Shown one piece after another: positions 53,589-63,756 of a stretch of DNA of 64,000 nt. Made by a program: the position numbers and the translations under genes. Position 1 is the stretch's first letter; the number at the start of each line of letters is the position of its first letter. Location: NCBI RefSeq assembly GCF_003205235.1, contig NZ_QJSM01000026.1, positions 62,001 to 126,000 on the forward strand. Direction: 5' to 3'. Below the pieces are notes generated by a model. It worked only from the letters and a program-made list of their open reading frames with translations, did not search any database and had not been told where the DNA came from. The DNA is from Thermoplasma sp. Kam2015 (GTDB taxonomy: Archaea > Thermoplasmatota > Thermoplasmata > Thermoplasmatales > Thermoplasmataceae).

Positions 53589-54784
53589 AGGCAATCACCT
53601 ATCTCAATGATCTCCACCTCAGCACCCTCAGGATAGCCTTCGCTGTTCTCTTCGATTACGAGATATCCATCTGCAGATATCACAGAATTTATAACTCCTG
53701 AACCTGTCGTACGCATCGGATCTATCATCATCTTTCCATCCTCCTCAAACATTCTTACCCTTACGAACATCCTCATATTTTCGTTGTTAAATATGGATCT
53801 TGTCAGAAATCCTTTCTTAGTGCGACGAACTTTCGATCCCATACCGAACCAGGATCTAATGGCCGGTTCTATTATATTTTCAAAGGCTATTAGTGCGGCC
53901 ACAGGAAGCCCTGAGATCATGAAGATCGGTTTCCCGTTTATGATCCCAAGACCTGTTGTTCGCCCGGGTTTCATCCTAACACCATGAAATACTATCTTTC
54001 CATTTTCCTCGATGATGTCATGCACCAGATCCTGTGAGCTTGGACCGGACCCACCAGTGATTATAATTATGTCCGACTTCATCTCATTTATTTTACTAAG
54101 GATTTCCCCCTTCTCATCGGCAACATTTCCATAAAAAACGGATCGCAGACCAAGATTTGATGCAAGAGCCTTAAGCATGGGCGCGCTGGAATTCTTCACA
54201 ACACCTTCAACAAGCTCTGTTCCCGTTGATAATATGCCAAGTTCAGATCTGAAAACATGCACCTTCTCTACACCCGTCTCTATGAATGCAGGAATGTGCC
54301 AAGGCATTATCCTCTGGCCACTTCGAACGATGATGTCGCCTGCCCTCAGATCCTCTCCTGATCTGGATATATTCTGAAATTTCTTGACCTGCTTATAGAT
54401 TGAGGCTATCTTTCCATCAATAAATGCATCCTCCATCATCACAACCGCATTTGCACCAGTTGGTATTGGAGATCCTGTAAATACAACGGCACATTCGCCT
54501 CGATCGATGCTGAATTCTGGATCATCGCCTATTCTGACCTGCCCAATCACTGTAAGGGTCACAGGATTCGATCTTGATGCGCTCAGGCTGTCCTCAAACC
54601 TAAGAGCTATTCCGTCAACAGCGCTCCTGTCAATCTCCGGAAAATCATGCGGACTCGTCACGTCCTCGGCGCAATATAGCCCTGACGACTCCGCAGCAGG
54701 TATATACTCAGATCTTCCATGTATGGATAATCCTGATGCAAGCTTCAGAGCTTCACCGTATGGTGTAAGGCTCTTGAATTCCAT
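53585..54784 (-). CDS. moeA: Molybdopterin molybdenumtransferase MoeA
   Basis: 399 residues, full-length MoeA with all four domains. FPEIDRSAVDGIALR (substrate region), FTGSPIPTGANAVVMMEDAF, ILSTGTELV and IITGGSGPSSQDLV (MoaB-like fold), and KPIFMISGLPVAALIAFE at the end of that domain. It inserts molybdate or tungstate into adenylylated molybdopterin. First gene of a two-gene unit with the MoeA-PBP fusion; in such pairs the two MoeAs may separate Mo and W incorporation. The start is the ATG at 54782-54784. Confidence 0.94.
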   Translation of the reverse strand: MEFKSLTPYGEALKLASGLSIHGRSEYIPAAESSGLYCAEDVTSPHDFPEIDRSAVDGIALRFEDSLSASRSNPVTLTVIGQVRIGDDPEFSIDRGECAVVFTGSPIPTGANAVVMMEDAFIDGKIASIYKQVKKFQNISRSGEDLRAGDIIVRSGQRIMPWHIPAFIETGVEKVHVFRSELGILSTGTELVEGVVKNSSAPMLKALASNLGLRSVFYGNVADEKGEILSKINEMKSDIIIITGGSGPSSQDLVHDIIEENGKIVFHGVRMKPGRTTGLGIINGKPIFMISGLPVAALIAFENIIEPAIRSWFGMGSKVRRTKKGFLTRSIFNNENMRMFVRVRMFEEDGKMMIDPMRTTGSGVINSVISADGYLVIEENSEGYPEGAEVEIIEIGDCL

Positions 54785-54937
54785 GCTCTTACAATACTTT
54801 ATCGAATATCACATTATCGCAATATCTGCGCTATACTGATCCGGAAATTCATGCAATCATTATCATAAATTATCCTTGAAACTATAAAATAGTGTTTCCA
54901 GTAGGAAATAAAAAATTGACAATGGAGCAAACTACCG

Positions 54938-56683
54938 TCATGTCCTTTTTCCAGGGGCAAATGGTAACCCAGCCTGAGAATTAGTTGATTCTGCCTTATC
55001 TTCATCAAATACCGCATGTTTCATTGCTTCTGGATTAATATATCGCTTTCCACGGAATGCAGAAAGAAGTGCTGCGAATACGGACAGTCCAGCCCCTATG
55101 TAGAACGAAACTGAGAGTGAGTTCATCAGAGCCGGTGCGAGAGCATATGGAAACCATGTGCGGCTTTCCATCGCATTTATAGCTGAGGGACTTATGCTAG
55201 CCGTTAGGGAAGGTGGCAGATAGCTGAGCATCGTACGAACAGGATCATAGCCCAAAAAGGCTGCGAAAAGTGCGGATGTCGGTGGTAACTTTGTAAGGTA
55301 TGGTATAAGAATTCCAGCGCCGACGCTGCTTAGTGCTGAGGAAAGCGTTGAGGGTAATCGAGTTGATAGCGTCACTATAACTATCGTGAAAAAGATGCCC
55401 ATAGAAATGGTCATACCAGCATTCTGCAGGGTGGATCTCATGCCACTTGAGACGCCACGAACTTCTGGTTGTACTGAGTTCATTATTGAACTTGTGTTTG
55501 GTGCCGCGAACATGCCGTTGCCGATTCCCATCATAAATATTATCGCAGCGAACTCGGGATAATAGAAATTAAAGGGCAATGAGGCCAGAAGAACAAATGC
55601 CACAGCAACCACAGCCATGCCAGCGGTGGCAAGCCCACGTGCCCCCATTCTATCGGACAGCGCCCCACTCACTGGCCCCATAACAAGAAACCCCGCAGTC
55701 ATGGGTGTCATATATATTCCAGCCCAGAATGGGACGGACGAATACGAATATCCATGGAGAGGCAGCCATATACCCTGGAGAAATATTATAAGCATGAACA
55801 TAACGCCACCCCTAGCTATGGCGCTGGCAAGCGCCGACAGATTCCCAAGCGCAAATGCCCTAATCTTAAAAAGCGAGAGATTGAACATGGGACTTGAGAC
55901 ATGAAGTTCTACAAATATGAAAGCCATCAACATTATTAGACCTGCGGCCAGTGATGCGATCACATAAGGACTCCCCCAACCGGTAGATGCTTTTCCATAG
56001 GGCATGAGCCCATAGGTGATAGCTATGAGTATCAGTGTCAGCGCAGCAGCAAAGAGAGAGTTTCCAGCAGCATCTATTCTGTCACGCTTGAGGCTACCGG
56101 TCTCCTTCAATTTGAGAAAGCTCCATGCGGTACCGAATGCACCTATGGGTACGCTGACAAGGAATACATAGCGCCAGTTTATTATCGCGAGAATACCTCC
56201 AAGTATCAAACCGATGAAGGATCCTGATAAACCTATAACTTGATTTATTCCCAGTGCCTTACCTCTCTCATTGTAAGGAAATGAATCTGTCAATATGGCC
56301 GTACTGTTGGAGAATAGAAAGGCCGCACCTATTCCCTGAATTATTCTGAATACTATGAGTTCTATCGCTGCCGTGTTTCCCTTTCCTGGAGTAAGAAATA
56401 GAAGTATAGAGCCGGCAGTGAAAACGGCAAAACCATAATTGAAGAGGCGGACTCTGCCATATATATCAGACAGTCTTCCAAATGTGACGAGCAGTGTGGC
56501 CGTGACTATATTATAGCCCATCAGAATCCATAGAAGATACGCAAAAGATTGTGGTGTCAATGGATTTATACCAATACCCTTGAAGATCGCTGGAAGCGAT
56601 ATCATTATTATTGTGCTGTTAACAGAGGCCATCATGACTCCAATACTCGTATTAGAGAGAGCTATCCACTTATACTGCACCAC
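54938..56683 (-). CDS. MFS drug:H+ antiporter-type transporter, 14 helices (DHA2)
   Basis: 581 residues, about fourteen helices. MFS loop motif [13 protein letters not shown] (about 68-80), motif C-like [10 protein letters not shown] and a late [12 protein letters not shown]. The size and the extra two helices place it in the DHA2/EmrB family, which exports drugs or other toxic organics with protons. The C-terminal loop (about 420-520) is large. Start GTG-GTG at 56678-56683. The substrate cannot be inferred; no regulator gene is adjacent. Confidence 0.88.
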   Translation of the reverse strand: MVQYKWIALSNTSIGVMMASVNSTIIMISLPAIFKGIGINPLTPQSFAYLLWILMGYNIVTATLLVTFGRLSDIYGRVRLFNYGFAVFTAGSILLFLTPGKGNTAAIELIVFRIIQGIGAAFLFSNSTAILTDSFPYNERGKALGINQVIGLSGSFIGLILGGILAIINWRYVFLVSVPIGAFGTAWSFLKLKETGSLKRDRIDAAGNSLFAAALTLILIAITYGLMPYGKASTGWGSPYVIASLAAGLIMLMAFIFVELHVSSPMFNLSLFKIRAFALGNLSALASAIARGGVMFMLIIFLQGIWLPLHGYSYSSVPFWAGIYMTPMTAGFLVMGPVSGALSDRMGARGLATAGMAVVAVAFVLLASLPFNFYYPEFAAIIFMMGIGNGMFAAPNTSSIMNSVQPEVRGVSSGMRSTLQNAGMTISMGIFFTIVIVTLSTRLPSTLSSALSSVGAGILIPYLTKLPPTSALFAAFLGYDPVRTMLSYLPPSLTASISPSAINAMESRTWFPYALAPALMNSLSVSFYIGAGLSVFAALLSAFRGKRYINPEAMKHAVFDEDKAESTNSQAGLPFAPGKRT

Positions 56684-56784
56684 ACTAGGACATTAATTTT
56701 CGTTATAAAAGGTTTAGTTATTAATTAGTTCTATTACAGTCGAGATATTGATCAAAAAGGTCGATGGGTGTATCATTTGGAACC

Positions 56785-57010
56785 ATTCCGCGGCTGAATA
56801 TTCGAATTTTAATTTTTAACGAGGATATGTCTGCCTGTGCTGGTATATTCTAGATGTGGCATCCAAGGCCTGAATTTCTCTGCACCGGCCCTACCGATCA
56901 CTCATGCAAAATTTTTTATCAGATTTCATCGCTAGTGGCAATCGCATCTTTATTTCCTGAAGATCTGAGTTTTACAGATTCTTGTCAAATCCATGATCTT
57001 TCAATAATGA
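56785..57010 (-). repeat. Interspersed repeat, copy J, strongly degenerate; fills much of the gap 56684-57060
   Basis: Blocks in family order: CGGCTGAATATTCGAA, GGATATGTCTGCCTG, GGTATATTCTAGA, TGAATTTCTCTGCACC, CTCATGCAAAATTTTTTAT, and GATCTGAGTTTTACAG. They align best with copy B, including the phrase TATATTCTAG. Spacing is preserved within a few bases but identity is low and no frame survives. Nothing else is evident in this gap apart from A/T-rich promoter-like sequence near 56700. Confidence 0.5.
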
Positions 57011-57060
57011 CCGAAGCTAAGAGATTCATTATTCATATATATTTTATGCGATCCTTACTC

Positions 57061-58104
57061 CTATGCTAAGTGCATCTTATTCATATGCGTTAAGAATATG
57101 GCTGTTGACGTTATCGCATAAATCCATGCTATGATCAGTATTATAGAAGCGGCTAGTCCAACATAGTAAAGAAAGTCTCCAGCAATGCTGTAGTGATATT
57201 CCATCAATATTGATTCGAGTTGAAAGGATGAGATAGAAAAGATGGCTATGGGAAACGTATATCCCCAGATGCTTATGCTTGCAGGTTCTCTGAACACTTT
57301 CTTCAAACCGATCATCATGGCAACGACAAAGTTCCATAATTCAAAGGCCCAGAGCATTACAGAAATCAGCATTGCCTGTGACATAGCTATCTGAAAAATC
57401 GATTTGGTTGTTGCAAGAATAAGGATATTTATCACTATTATACTAGAGACTCCTACCGGAAGTACAAGCATAGGCGAAGTGACATTTGATTTGAGATCGC
57501 GTATATAGGAGGCAAATGCCATGATCCCTATGAATAAGAAGAGCAGAAGTGCCATACCTATGCCCATCACCGTCATAAAAATGATGGTACTGAAGTATTC
57601 CGTTCTGAAAAGATATAGTCCCAGGAGCGCGTTGGAAGATAATGCCACCGGAGGTATCAACAGAGCATAGGATATCTCGTTTGTATGCACAGGAGACTTT
57701 GTATACAGTTTGTAACCAAGGAAGAAGCTCATTATAAGAATCGCAGTAAAATCTGCGAAATAGTTGATAAGATACAAATTCAGATACAGTTCGTTTAACC
57801 CATAATATGATATAAGGAGAACATTGAATACCGAGGCTGAAAGTGGTATAACCGTTGTAAAACTTATCCTGTTAAGGCTGTTCCAGTCATTCCAGATGAC
57901 CTTATGATCAAGAAAAGTTCTGGCTATCCATACGACAATGGTTGCTATGAAAAATGTTATACCTAGATATAGAAAAACCAAACCAATATAGCGAAGATAA
58001 TGATAACCAAATATCGCATTGAGATGGTACATGGAAATTGAAAGCGCAAAGGTTCCTAAAGTAATAGTAAACCATTCAGATCCGAATATCTCTAATTTAG
58101 GCAT
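57061..58104 (-). CDS. TDT-family (TehA/SLAC1-like) membrane carrier
   Basis: 347 residues, ten hydrophobic helices. The family's N-terminal WFTITLGTFALSI, the repeated IPPVALSSNALLGLYLF in the middle and the late LWNFVVAMMIGLKKVF plus WGYTFPIAIFSISSFQL are seen. SLAC1/TDT proteins form channels or carriers for C4-dicarboxylates, sulfite or tellurite-type anions. The substrate is unknown. A sulfite role would match sulfur metabolism but is only a guess. Start ATG at 58104; single gene. Confidence 0.83.
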   Translation of the reverse strand: MPKLEIFGSEWFTITLGTFALSISMYHLNAIFGYHYLRYIGLVFLYLGITFFIATIVVWIARTFLDHKVIWNDWNSLNRISFTTVIPLSASVFNVLLISYYGLNELYLNLYLINYFADFTAILIMSFFLGYKLYTKSPVHTNEISYALLIPPVALSSNALLGLYLFRTEYFSTIIFMTVMGIGMALLLFLFIGIMAFASYIRDLKSNVTSPMLVLPVGVSSIIVINILILATTKSIFQIAMSQAMLISVMLWAFELWNFVVAMMIGLKKVFREPASISIWGYTFPIAIFSISSFQLESILMEYHYSIAGDFLYYVGLAASIILIIAWIYAITSTAIFLTHMNKMHLA

Positions 58105-58194
58105 TTCTATATATAGGGGTGTAGTATTTCATCAACATAAATTTTTCCACCAAAAAAGAGAATTTAGCCTGAGAGAATGAGACCTTACTTTATA

Positions 58195-58466
58195 ATATAC
58201 TCCTCAGCTGAATCTTCGGATATTACTTTCAGTGAAAAGATATCTCCCCGTACGTGTATATTTCGAATAGTCCAGAAGGCGCTATTGCCATAGCATGTAT
58301 TCGAACTGCGTCAATTGCATTCTTATAAGTATTGCACATTTTTCATTGAATCCCCAGATTGTCTGAAGTCCGTGCATCTCATGTCCGAAGAGGTTGAGAT
58401 TTACAGCTTTACCTAAAACCCCAACTTCTCTTTTAAAGAAAATTTTATTGAGATATTCAATCACAT
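58195..58466 (-). repeat. Interspersed repeat, copy H
   Basis: About 270 bases, full-length type, next to tRNA-Gly. It has the left end TACTCCTCAGCTGAATCTTCG, hairpin CTTTCA-g-TGAAAAG, GTGTATATTTCGAATAG, GTATTCGAACTGCGTCAATTG, TTGCACATTTTTCATTGAAT, and right end GAGGTTGAGATTTACAGC. Minus-strand frame of 60 codons from ATT/GTG at the right end: KREVGVLGKAVNLN then HEMHGLQ and FNEKCAILIRMQLTQFEY. Confidence 0.85.
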
Positions 58467-58545
58467 TTACTTCTGTAATTTTTTACTCTTATAGACTCGA
58501 AGAATGATTGTTCAGCGTTATATGCAGATTGAGAAATTATAAAGA

Positions 58546-58618
58546 TGCGGATGTCGGGATTTGAACCCGAGGCACGAGCTTGGCAAGCTCGCGTGTTACC
58601 AGGCTACACCACACCCGC
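58546..58618 (-). tRNA. tRNA-Gly (GCC)
   Basis: The minus strand folds as a tRNA: acceptor GCGGGTG with CATCCGC, anticodon loop CTTGCCAAG giving GCC, T arm TCGGG-TTCAAAT-CCCGA, discriminator A. No intron and no encoded CCA. Confidence 0.96.
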
Positions 58619-58832
58619 TTACCATATCACTATGAAGGAAGCATAACGGAATTAATACCTGAAATATAAATTCTTTTATGACTGCTTTCAGAGAAACGGT
58701 ATTTGGGCAAAAATATGAAAATAGGATTGGGGAAAAATAGCAATTCAGACGGGTCTTCCTGCAAACCCAAATAAAAAATGTGTATTTTTATGTCAAATAG
58801 GCTGAATCTGAGATCCTTCATTCCTTCTATCT

Positions 58833-59648
58833 TTATTCAGAAAGACTCTCAACCAGCATATCCCATCTGTCCTTTAGACGGTTAAGAGCATAAAGCAGAG
58901 TATCCTTGGCTGTAAGGGAACCGTCTGTCTCAAACTGGAATATGAATCTGCTGTCATCCTCTTTTATGTTTACCCCATCCGACTCAAATAGAATGTTAAG
59001 GTCATTGCACCCGAAATCATCGGTGAAAACGATCTCTTCATCGTTTTCGCTCATTACCGATTTGGGGCATGATTCCTTTATCTTCTGCCAGCCATCGAAT
59101 TCCTTCTTAGAAACATGAAATTCCCTGTGGTACTTGTATGAGACGCCTGATGTGACCTGCCATTTTGCATGATCCTTGGCCGTACCAAGAATTGCTTCCG
59201 CGGTTATCAGTATAGCCTGTTTTGCTCCAAGTTTAACTATTGGTATCTCACCATCCACAGGTACAAGATCCGGATGGCTCACGGCCTGTAGATCGGATGA
59301 AAACACTGTTGATGGCCCAAGCTTATTTATTGAATAGGTAACGGTACATAGAGAGCAGCCCTTACCACCGCAGGAGCACTGATCTCTGAAATTTAGCGTT
59401 AGATCCGTCTTCAGCGGTATAAGGCCAAGCCTATGTGCAACCATTTCATCGAAGAGCGGAAGAGAGGAGTCGTATACATTCCCTTCCGAATCTCTTATCT
59501 CACCGTGATGAAATGTGACATTCTCTATGGCCAGCTTTGGTATATCGTTTATAAGCGTGCGACGCAGCGCGTTGGCCTGGGATGGCGTAATGCCATCTAT
59601 CTCAAATCTTATGTATCTATCGGATAACTTGAAAATTTTTACGTCCAT
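58833..59648 (-). CDS. rpoD: DNA-directed RNA polymerase subunit D
   Basis: 271 residues of the archaeal Rpb3/alpha-like assembly subunit. [20 protein letters not shown] and [17 protein letters not shown] are family-defining. A zinc loop C91-S-C93...C98-SL-C101 matches that of Rpb3. A complete second iron-sulfur ferredoxin-like cluster, found in several other archaea, is not present: only two further cysteines lie in the later insert. It pairs with subunit L to start polymerase assembly. The ATG follows the rps11 stop directly (TGAATG), last in the ribosomal operon. Confidence 0.96.
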   Translation of the reverse strand: MDVKIFKLSDRYIRFEIDGITPSQANALRRTLINDIPKLAIENVTFHHGEIRDSEGNVYDSSLPLFDEMVAHRLGLIPLKTDLTLNFRDQCSCGGKGCSLCTVTYSINKLGPSTVFSSDLQAVSHPDLVPVDGEIPIVKLGAKQAILITAEAILGTAKDHAKWQVTSGVSYKYHREFHVSKKEFDGWQKIKESCPKSVMSENDEEIVFTDDFGCNDLNILFESDGVNIKEDDSRFIFQFETDGSLTAKDTLLYALNRLKDRWDMLVESLSE

Positions 59649-60032
59649 TCAGACCCTTCTCCCTCTCTTTCCCCCCTTCTTCTTGGTCCCATCGTGGGGG
59701 ATAGGAGTTACTTCCTCTATACGGACAATCTTAAGTCCAGCCCTTGAAAGCGCCCTTATAGCTGCCTGTGCACCAGGTCCAGGGATCTTTGATTTGTTTC
59801 CTCCCGGCGCTCTCACCTTTATTATCAGATCCGTTATCTCCTTCTCTTTCAAAGCCTCAGAGACCATATCTGCGGCCTTCATTGCAGCATATGGACTTGC
59901 CTGATCCCTATCGTTCTTAACAACCATCCCACCGGATACCATCGCTATGGTCTCAGCGCCGGTCGGATCTGTGACGTGTATTATCGTGTTGTTCTGAGAT
60001 GCATAAATGTGAGCAATGCCTGTCTTATTCAT
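59649..60032 (-). CDS. rps11: 30S ribosomal protein S11
   Basis: 127 residues. [20 protein letters not shown] at the start, [24 protein letters not shown] and the basic C-terminal tail ([20 protein letters not shown]) are standard for uS11. It lies in the platform of the small subunit. The ATG overlaps the rps4 stop by eight bases, with GAAGGTGGTG upstream. Confidence 0.98.
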   Translation of the reverse strand: MNKTGIAHIYASQNNTIIHVTDPTGAETIAMVSGGMVVKNDRDQASPYAAMKAADMVSEALKEKEITDLIIKVRAPGGNKSKIPGPGAQAAIRALSRAGLKIVRIEEVTPIPHDGTKKKGGKRGRRV

Positions 60033-60624
60033 TTACACCACCTTCCTCAGAGGATTCTTCACTGGTTTCCTTTATCTCAGCAGATCTCTGCGCAGGTGCA
60101 AGGAGGGCCTGCCTTATGGGATGCAGCTCGTTCGCAAGAGGCGAATTCTCTTCGAATGTTATTGCATCCTCGTCCTTGGCTTCCACCAGCATTCCGGGGA
60201 CAGTGACACGCCTGCCTGCCACCGATATATGGCCATGGGTTATCAACTGCCTGGCCTGCCTGACGCTTATGGCAAGGTTCTTTCTGAAAACTATAGTCTG
60301 CAGGCGTCTGTCCAGGATATTCTCCACGGTCAATGAAAGGACATCATCAAGGTTCGCGTTCTCGCTCAGAAGCTTGTATCTGCTCAGCCTTTTTATCATC
60401 CTCTCAAGCTGCTTCTGTGCATTGACATCGTTTGTTCTTAGCCTGGCTCTAAGATATCTTGCCTGCGATCTGATCGATGACAGGAGAGCCTCACTTCTCC
60501 ATATCTCCTTTTTGTTCTTCAGCCCATATTTAACAACTATCTTATTCTCCTCATCTATTCTCTCCTTCTCCCAAGGATGGCGAGGAGTCGAATACTTCTT
60601 ATGATGGAATTTAGGATCTCCCAT
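60025..60624 (-). CDS. rps4: 30S ribosomal protein S4
   Basis: 199 residues. [19 protein letters not shown] is the conserved archaeal start; an S4 RNA-binding domain follows ([17 protein letters not shown] and [18 protein letters not shown]). An acidic tail ends the protein. I choose ATG 60622-60624 because GAGGTAG is just ahead; the TTG 11 codons upstream lies inside rps13's last codons. uS4 nucleates 30S assembly. Confidence 0.97.
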   Translation of the reverse strand: MGDPKFHHKKYSTPRHPWEKERIDEENKIVVKYGLKNKKEIWRSEALLSSIRSQARYLRARLRTNDVNAQKQLERMIKRLSRYKLLSENANLDDVLSLTVENILDRRLQTIVFRKNLAISVRQARQLITHGHISVAGRRVTVPGMLVEAKDEDAITFEENSPLANELHPIRQALLAPAQRSAEIKETSEESSEEGGVNE

Positions 60625-60634
60625 TTTATCTACC

Positions 60635-61150
60635 TCATTCTTTCTTCCTGACAACACCTATACTGAGACCTTTTCTACCGTTAGATCTTGTCCTCTGGCC
60701 CCTGACCTTTTTACCTTTTTCGTGTCTTATTCCTTTGTATGATCTTATTTTCTTCATCAGGTTTATATCTTCCTGAACCTGAATCTCAAGATCCGTTGAA
60801 ACTAGATTGAAATTTTTGCCCGTAATGGGCTCCCTTCTGTGGTTGAGAAGCCACTCAGGAAGATCATATTCCTTAGCCTCAACGTACTCACGGAGTTTTT
60901 CGAGCTGTTCTTCCTTCAGTTCTCCAATCTTCTTATCGATTGGTAGATCCAAACGTTCCGCTATAACATAACCTAGTCTTTCCCCTATACCCTTCAGATC
61001 TGAAAGAGCCAGTGGCAGAAGACGCTCACCGTTCAGATCCTTGTTTGCTATACGTACTATGTACTGGAAATCCTTATTTTCCTTTTTTTCCGGTTGATTC
61101 TTGCCGGACTCTTGATTAACCTTAACATTATTTGCAGATCCCTTTGCCAT
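60635..61150 (-). CDS. rps13: 30S ribosomal protein S13
   Basis: 171 residues. FQYIVRIANKDLNGERLLPLALSDLKGIGERLGYVI and the C-terminal GKKVRGQRTRSNGRKG with a basic tail identify uS13, at the head of the 30S. The first 25 residues are a charged extension (GSANNVKVNQESGKNQPEKK) absent from most relatives. First gene of rps13-rps4-rps11-rpoD. The ATG at 61148-61150 follows AGGATGAT. The order is the conserved archaeal alpha-operon. Confidence 0.97.
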   Translation of the reverse strand: MAKGSANNVKVNQESGKNQPEKKENKDFQYIVRIANKDLNGERLLPLALSDLKGIGERLGYVIAERLDLPIDKKIGELKEEQLEKLREYVEAKEYDLPEWLLNHRREPITGKNFNLVSTDLEIQVQEDINLMKKIRSYKGIRHEKGKKVRGQRTRSNGRKGLSIGVVRKKE

Positions 61151-61425
61151 TAGATCATCCTGTCCGTTCGATATATTTTTTCGTCATATAAACATTATCA
61201 AATGAATCAACCCCAGCTAGAGCTTTTGATCTCCTATCCAGTAGGCTGTCCTTATCAAGGCGTCAGCGTGTTGAACGAGCGAATAAAGAGACGAAATCAA
61301 TGAATATCGCATTACATTGTCCGAACGCCATCTGGCTGATCTTGATCGTTCCATCGCTCCGATCTAGGTGCGCTATATTTTTTGATTCGTAGGAATAATT
61401 TGATGCCCACATGGGAAAAAGGTTT
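61151..61425. other. Gene-free stretch upstream of the ribosomal operon
   Basis: About 275 bases between rps13 and the end of the MFS gene. A TATA-like TATATAAACATT (minus strand ATATATTTTTTCG...) near 61167-61192 probably serves the rps13 operon. No open frame with plausible composition, tRNA or copy of the interspersed repeat was found. Confidence 0.4.
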
Positions 61426-62670
61426 TCATGAGGTTGATGCTTTCATCCTTGCTGCGGAACGCTTATTGGGTATCAGTGGAAATAGGATCAGGGAAACTGC
61501 TCCAAATATGGTCATAATCCACATGGCATCAATCAGAGTCGTATGGACATATAGCAGAATGGATATTATGGCTATTCCAATACCTCCACCGACTGTGTTG
61601 CCGATACCCCATACCATCCCTCCAGCGGTTGTTGAGATCTCGCGCGGGACGATCTGATTGACGTATCCCATAAGAACTGGAAAACCTGAAAAGGCTGTGA
61701 AAACGTAGAGCGCATAAGTTATGGTGTTCAATACGGGATCAGTGCCAGCAAACATGAAGAAGATGAAGAAAAGTGTTGAAAGGCCGGTGGTCAATCCTAT
61801 AGTAAATTTTCCTCCGTGTTTCTGGGTCAATCTCCCGAAATATGGTTGCCCTGCTACGGCCGTCAGAAAGCTTATGGTCAAGATGATGCTCATCATGGTC
61901 TCGGATCTGACACGATCCAGCACAAACTGTGAGATGTATGTAGTTGTACCGGTGAGAAACATAGACCTTATGAAGACCATCGCAACGATTATGGCCAGCA
62001 CGCTGGAGTATCTGGAAAGTGTGTCACGATTCCTTGAAGAACTCGCCGATCTTGAGCTTGCCGGTATCTCGTGCTCTCTTATGAATGAGAGGCCACTGTA
62101 GATTATTACGCCTGCGATTATCATGTACGAGCCAAGCACGATCAGAGCGTATTTTTCACCAACGAGAATTATCAAAGGAACGAGTATGACAGGAAGGGCC
62201 GATCTGCCTATGCTTCCAAATGCGCCGTTTATGCCCAGAGCCGAGGCAGATGAATTTCCATAGGTCAAGTTTAGAACAGAGCTACCAAGTGGATGGTAGA
62301 AGGCTTGACCAAATCCAAAGAGAATCGATGCCACTATCATCACAGGGAGTGCTAAACTAGCCGAAACGAATGACAGCGCAAAAAGGTACACTGAGATCCC
62401 AAGTATCAGAAATCCAGATAACAGCAGAAATCTGTATCTGCGTGTCTTATCTGCATATCTGCCTATCGGAGTACTTAAGAGACCGCTTATTATACTGTAA
62501 ATGATGGCTACTGCGCCAAGAACAGCGAGGCTTATCCCAAAGTCGGAGTGGTAGTATGTTATTAGGATTGAGAAAAGAAGTATATTGAAGTCGTTAGTGA
62601 AATGTCCAAGCGATGTAAAGACCAGAGATCTGATCTTAGCAGACTGTGTGAAATTTACACTTGCTTCCAA
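61426..62670 (-). CDS. Major facilitator superfamily transporter (12 helices)
   Basis: 414 residues and twelve hydrophobic helices. Motif A-like GRYADKTRRYRFLLL follows helix 2, and the equivalent YFGRLTQKHGGKFTIG opens the second half. GQAFYHPLGSSVLN and GINGAFGSIGRSALP in helices 4-5 resemble the fosmidomycin-resistance (Fsr) subfamily of exporters. The substrate is unknown. Single gene, ending opposite the start of the ribosomal operon region. Confidence 0.87.
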   Translation of the reverse strand: MEASVNFTQSAKIRSLVFTSLGHFTNDFNILLFSILITYYHSDFGISLAVLGAVAIIYSIISGLLSTPIGRYADKTRRYRFLLLSGFLILGISVYLFALSFVSASLALPVMIVASILFGFGQAFYHPLGSSVLNLTYGNSSASALGINGAFGSIGRSALPVILVPLIILVGEKYALIVLGSYMIIAGVIIYSGLSFIREHEIPASSRSASSSRNRDTLSRYSSVLAIIVAMVFIRSMFLTGTTTYISQFVLDRVRSETMMSIILTISFLTAVAGQPYFGRLTQKHGGKFTIGLTTGLSTLFFIFFMFAGTDPVLNTITYALYVFTAFSGFPVLMGYVNQIVPREISTTAGGMVWGIGNTVGGGIGIAIISILLYVHTTLIDAMWIMTIFGAVSLILFPLIPNKRSAARMKASTS

Positions 62671-62742
62671 TTTAACACCTCTTATCGATAAGTCATTTAC
62701 CTATATAAACATTTGCAAAAATATAATTTATTTAGCATAATG

Positions 62743-63753
62743 CTAATCGAAGCTATCAAGCTTCGATTGTGTGGATGCCTGATAATTCTTCTTCAGCGTC
62801 TCAAGGTGATCCCTTATCCTGTCCCTCGAAAAATCGTGTTCATCACACAGGAAGCGTTCCACACCATCTGCATCCAGCTGCCCAAACTTGAAGTCAACAT
62901 CGATCACTGGAGGGTTTCTGAAGAAATCCTCGATCTCGTCGAGATTCTCGATCTCTTTACCCAGTCGCTTCAATACATTCTTTATGTTCCCCTCCTTCTT
63001 TATGAGTACAAGCGCCTTTTTTGCTCCTATGCCCTTTATCCCTTCGTTGAAGTCCGTACCCACCAATATACCTATATCAATAAGCTGATCATGGTTGATC
63101 TGATTTACCGTGAGCGTTTCATCCAGCAGTATGTACTCTGGATATATAGTCCTGTAAACGTTCTTTCTTGGAACCTTCCTTCTACCATAGATTGCGAAAT
63201 TTCTCAGGATCTTCTTCGCGCCGAACAGCAAACAGTCATAGTCCTGTGAAATCACGCCGTCAACGTTCTTCTTTGTCATGTACGATGCCTGCGCCTCACC
63301 TTCAGATGGCGCATCAACATAGGGGATTCCCATATAGTCAAGAAGCTTCTTCGTATCATCGACTATTTGAGGTGTTATATAATTTACGCGAGAGTAATAC
63401 TGCCTCAGATTTTCTTCGCCCCTCTCTATGGCCTCCTCGAGCTCAACTTTAGCCTTTTCCTTCATCAACTGCCTCTCGCTGAGCGTTCTGTTCTTTAAGG
63501 GACTTGGTTTTCCATCAAATACGTATACCGGCTTGATCTTGTTTTCTATGAGATTGACAGTACGATAAAAAATTCCATACAGATGCGATGTCACATTGCC
63601 ATGCGAATCCATAAGAGGCATTCCATCAAACTGCCTCACATTGCTGAGTAGTTGGTAAAGTATATTGTACGTATCTATGGAGAATATCTGGTTCGCCTGA
63701 TCCTTGAGCGATGTGTCATGACTAACAACTATATCGGATATATCAGTTCCCAT
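62743..63753 (-). CDS. fen: Flap endonuclease 1
   Basis: 336 residues of the FEN-1/XPG family. [11 protein letters not shown] lacks the usual DLxxL start but [12 protein letters not shown] holds the first metal Asp. [24 protein letters not shown] (acidic metal cluster) and [12 protein letters not shown] continue the nuclease core, and [23 protein letters not shown] is the helix-hairpin region. The C-terminus ends QSKLDSF, a PCNA-interacting PIP box. It cuts 5' flaps in Okazaki-fragment maturation and repair. It starts three bases after the radB stop, so the two are co-transcribed. Confidence 0.96.
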   Translation of the reverse strand: MGTDISDIVVSHDTSLKDQANQIFSIDTYNILYQLLSNVRQFDGMPLMDSHGNVTSHLYGIFYRTVNLIENKIKPVYVFDGKPSPLKNRTLSERQLMKEKAKVELEEAIERGEENLRQYYSRVNYITPQIVDDTKKLLDYMGIPYVDAPSEGEAQASYMTKKNVDGVISQDYDCLLFGAKKILRNFAIYGRRKVPRKNVYRTIYPEYILLDETLTVNQINHDQLIDIGILVGTDFNEGIKGIGAKKALVLIKKEGNIKNVLKRLGKEIENLDEIEDFFRNPPVIDVDFKFGQLDADGVERFLCDEHDFSRDRIRDHLETLKKNYQASTQSKLDSFD

Positions 63754-63756
63754 ACC

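Noticed and set aside
58630-58821. 63-codon minus-strand frame between tRNA-Gly and rpoD
   Set aside because: It has no recognisable features, overlaps probable tRNA promoter sequence, and has no ribosome site or TATA box at a sensible distance.
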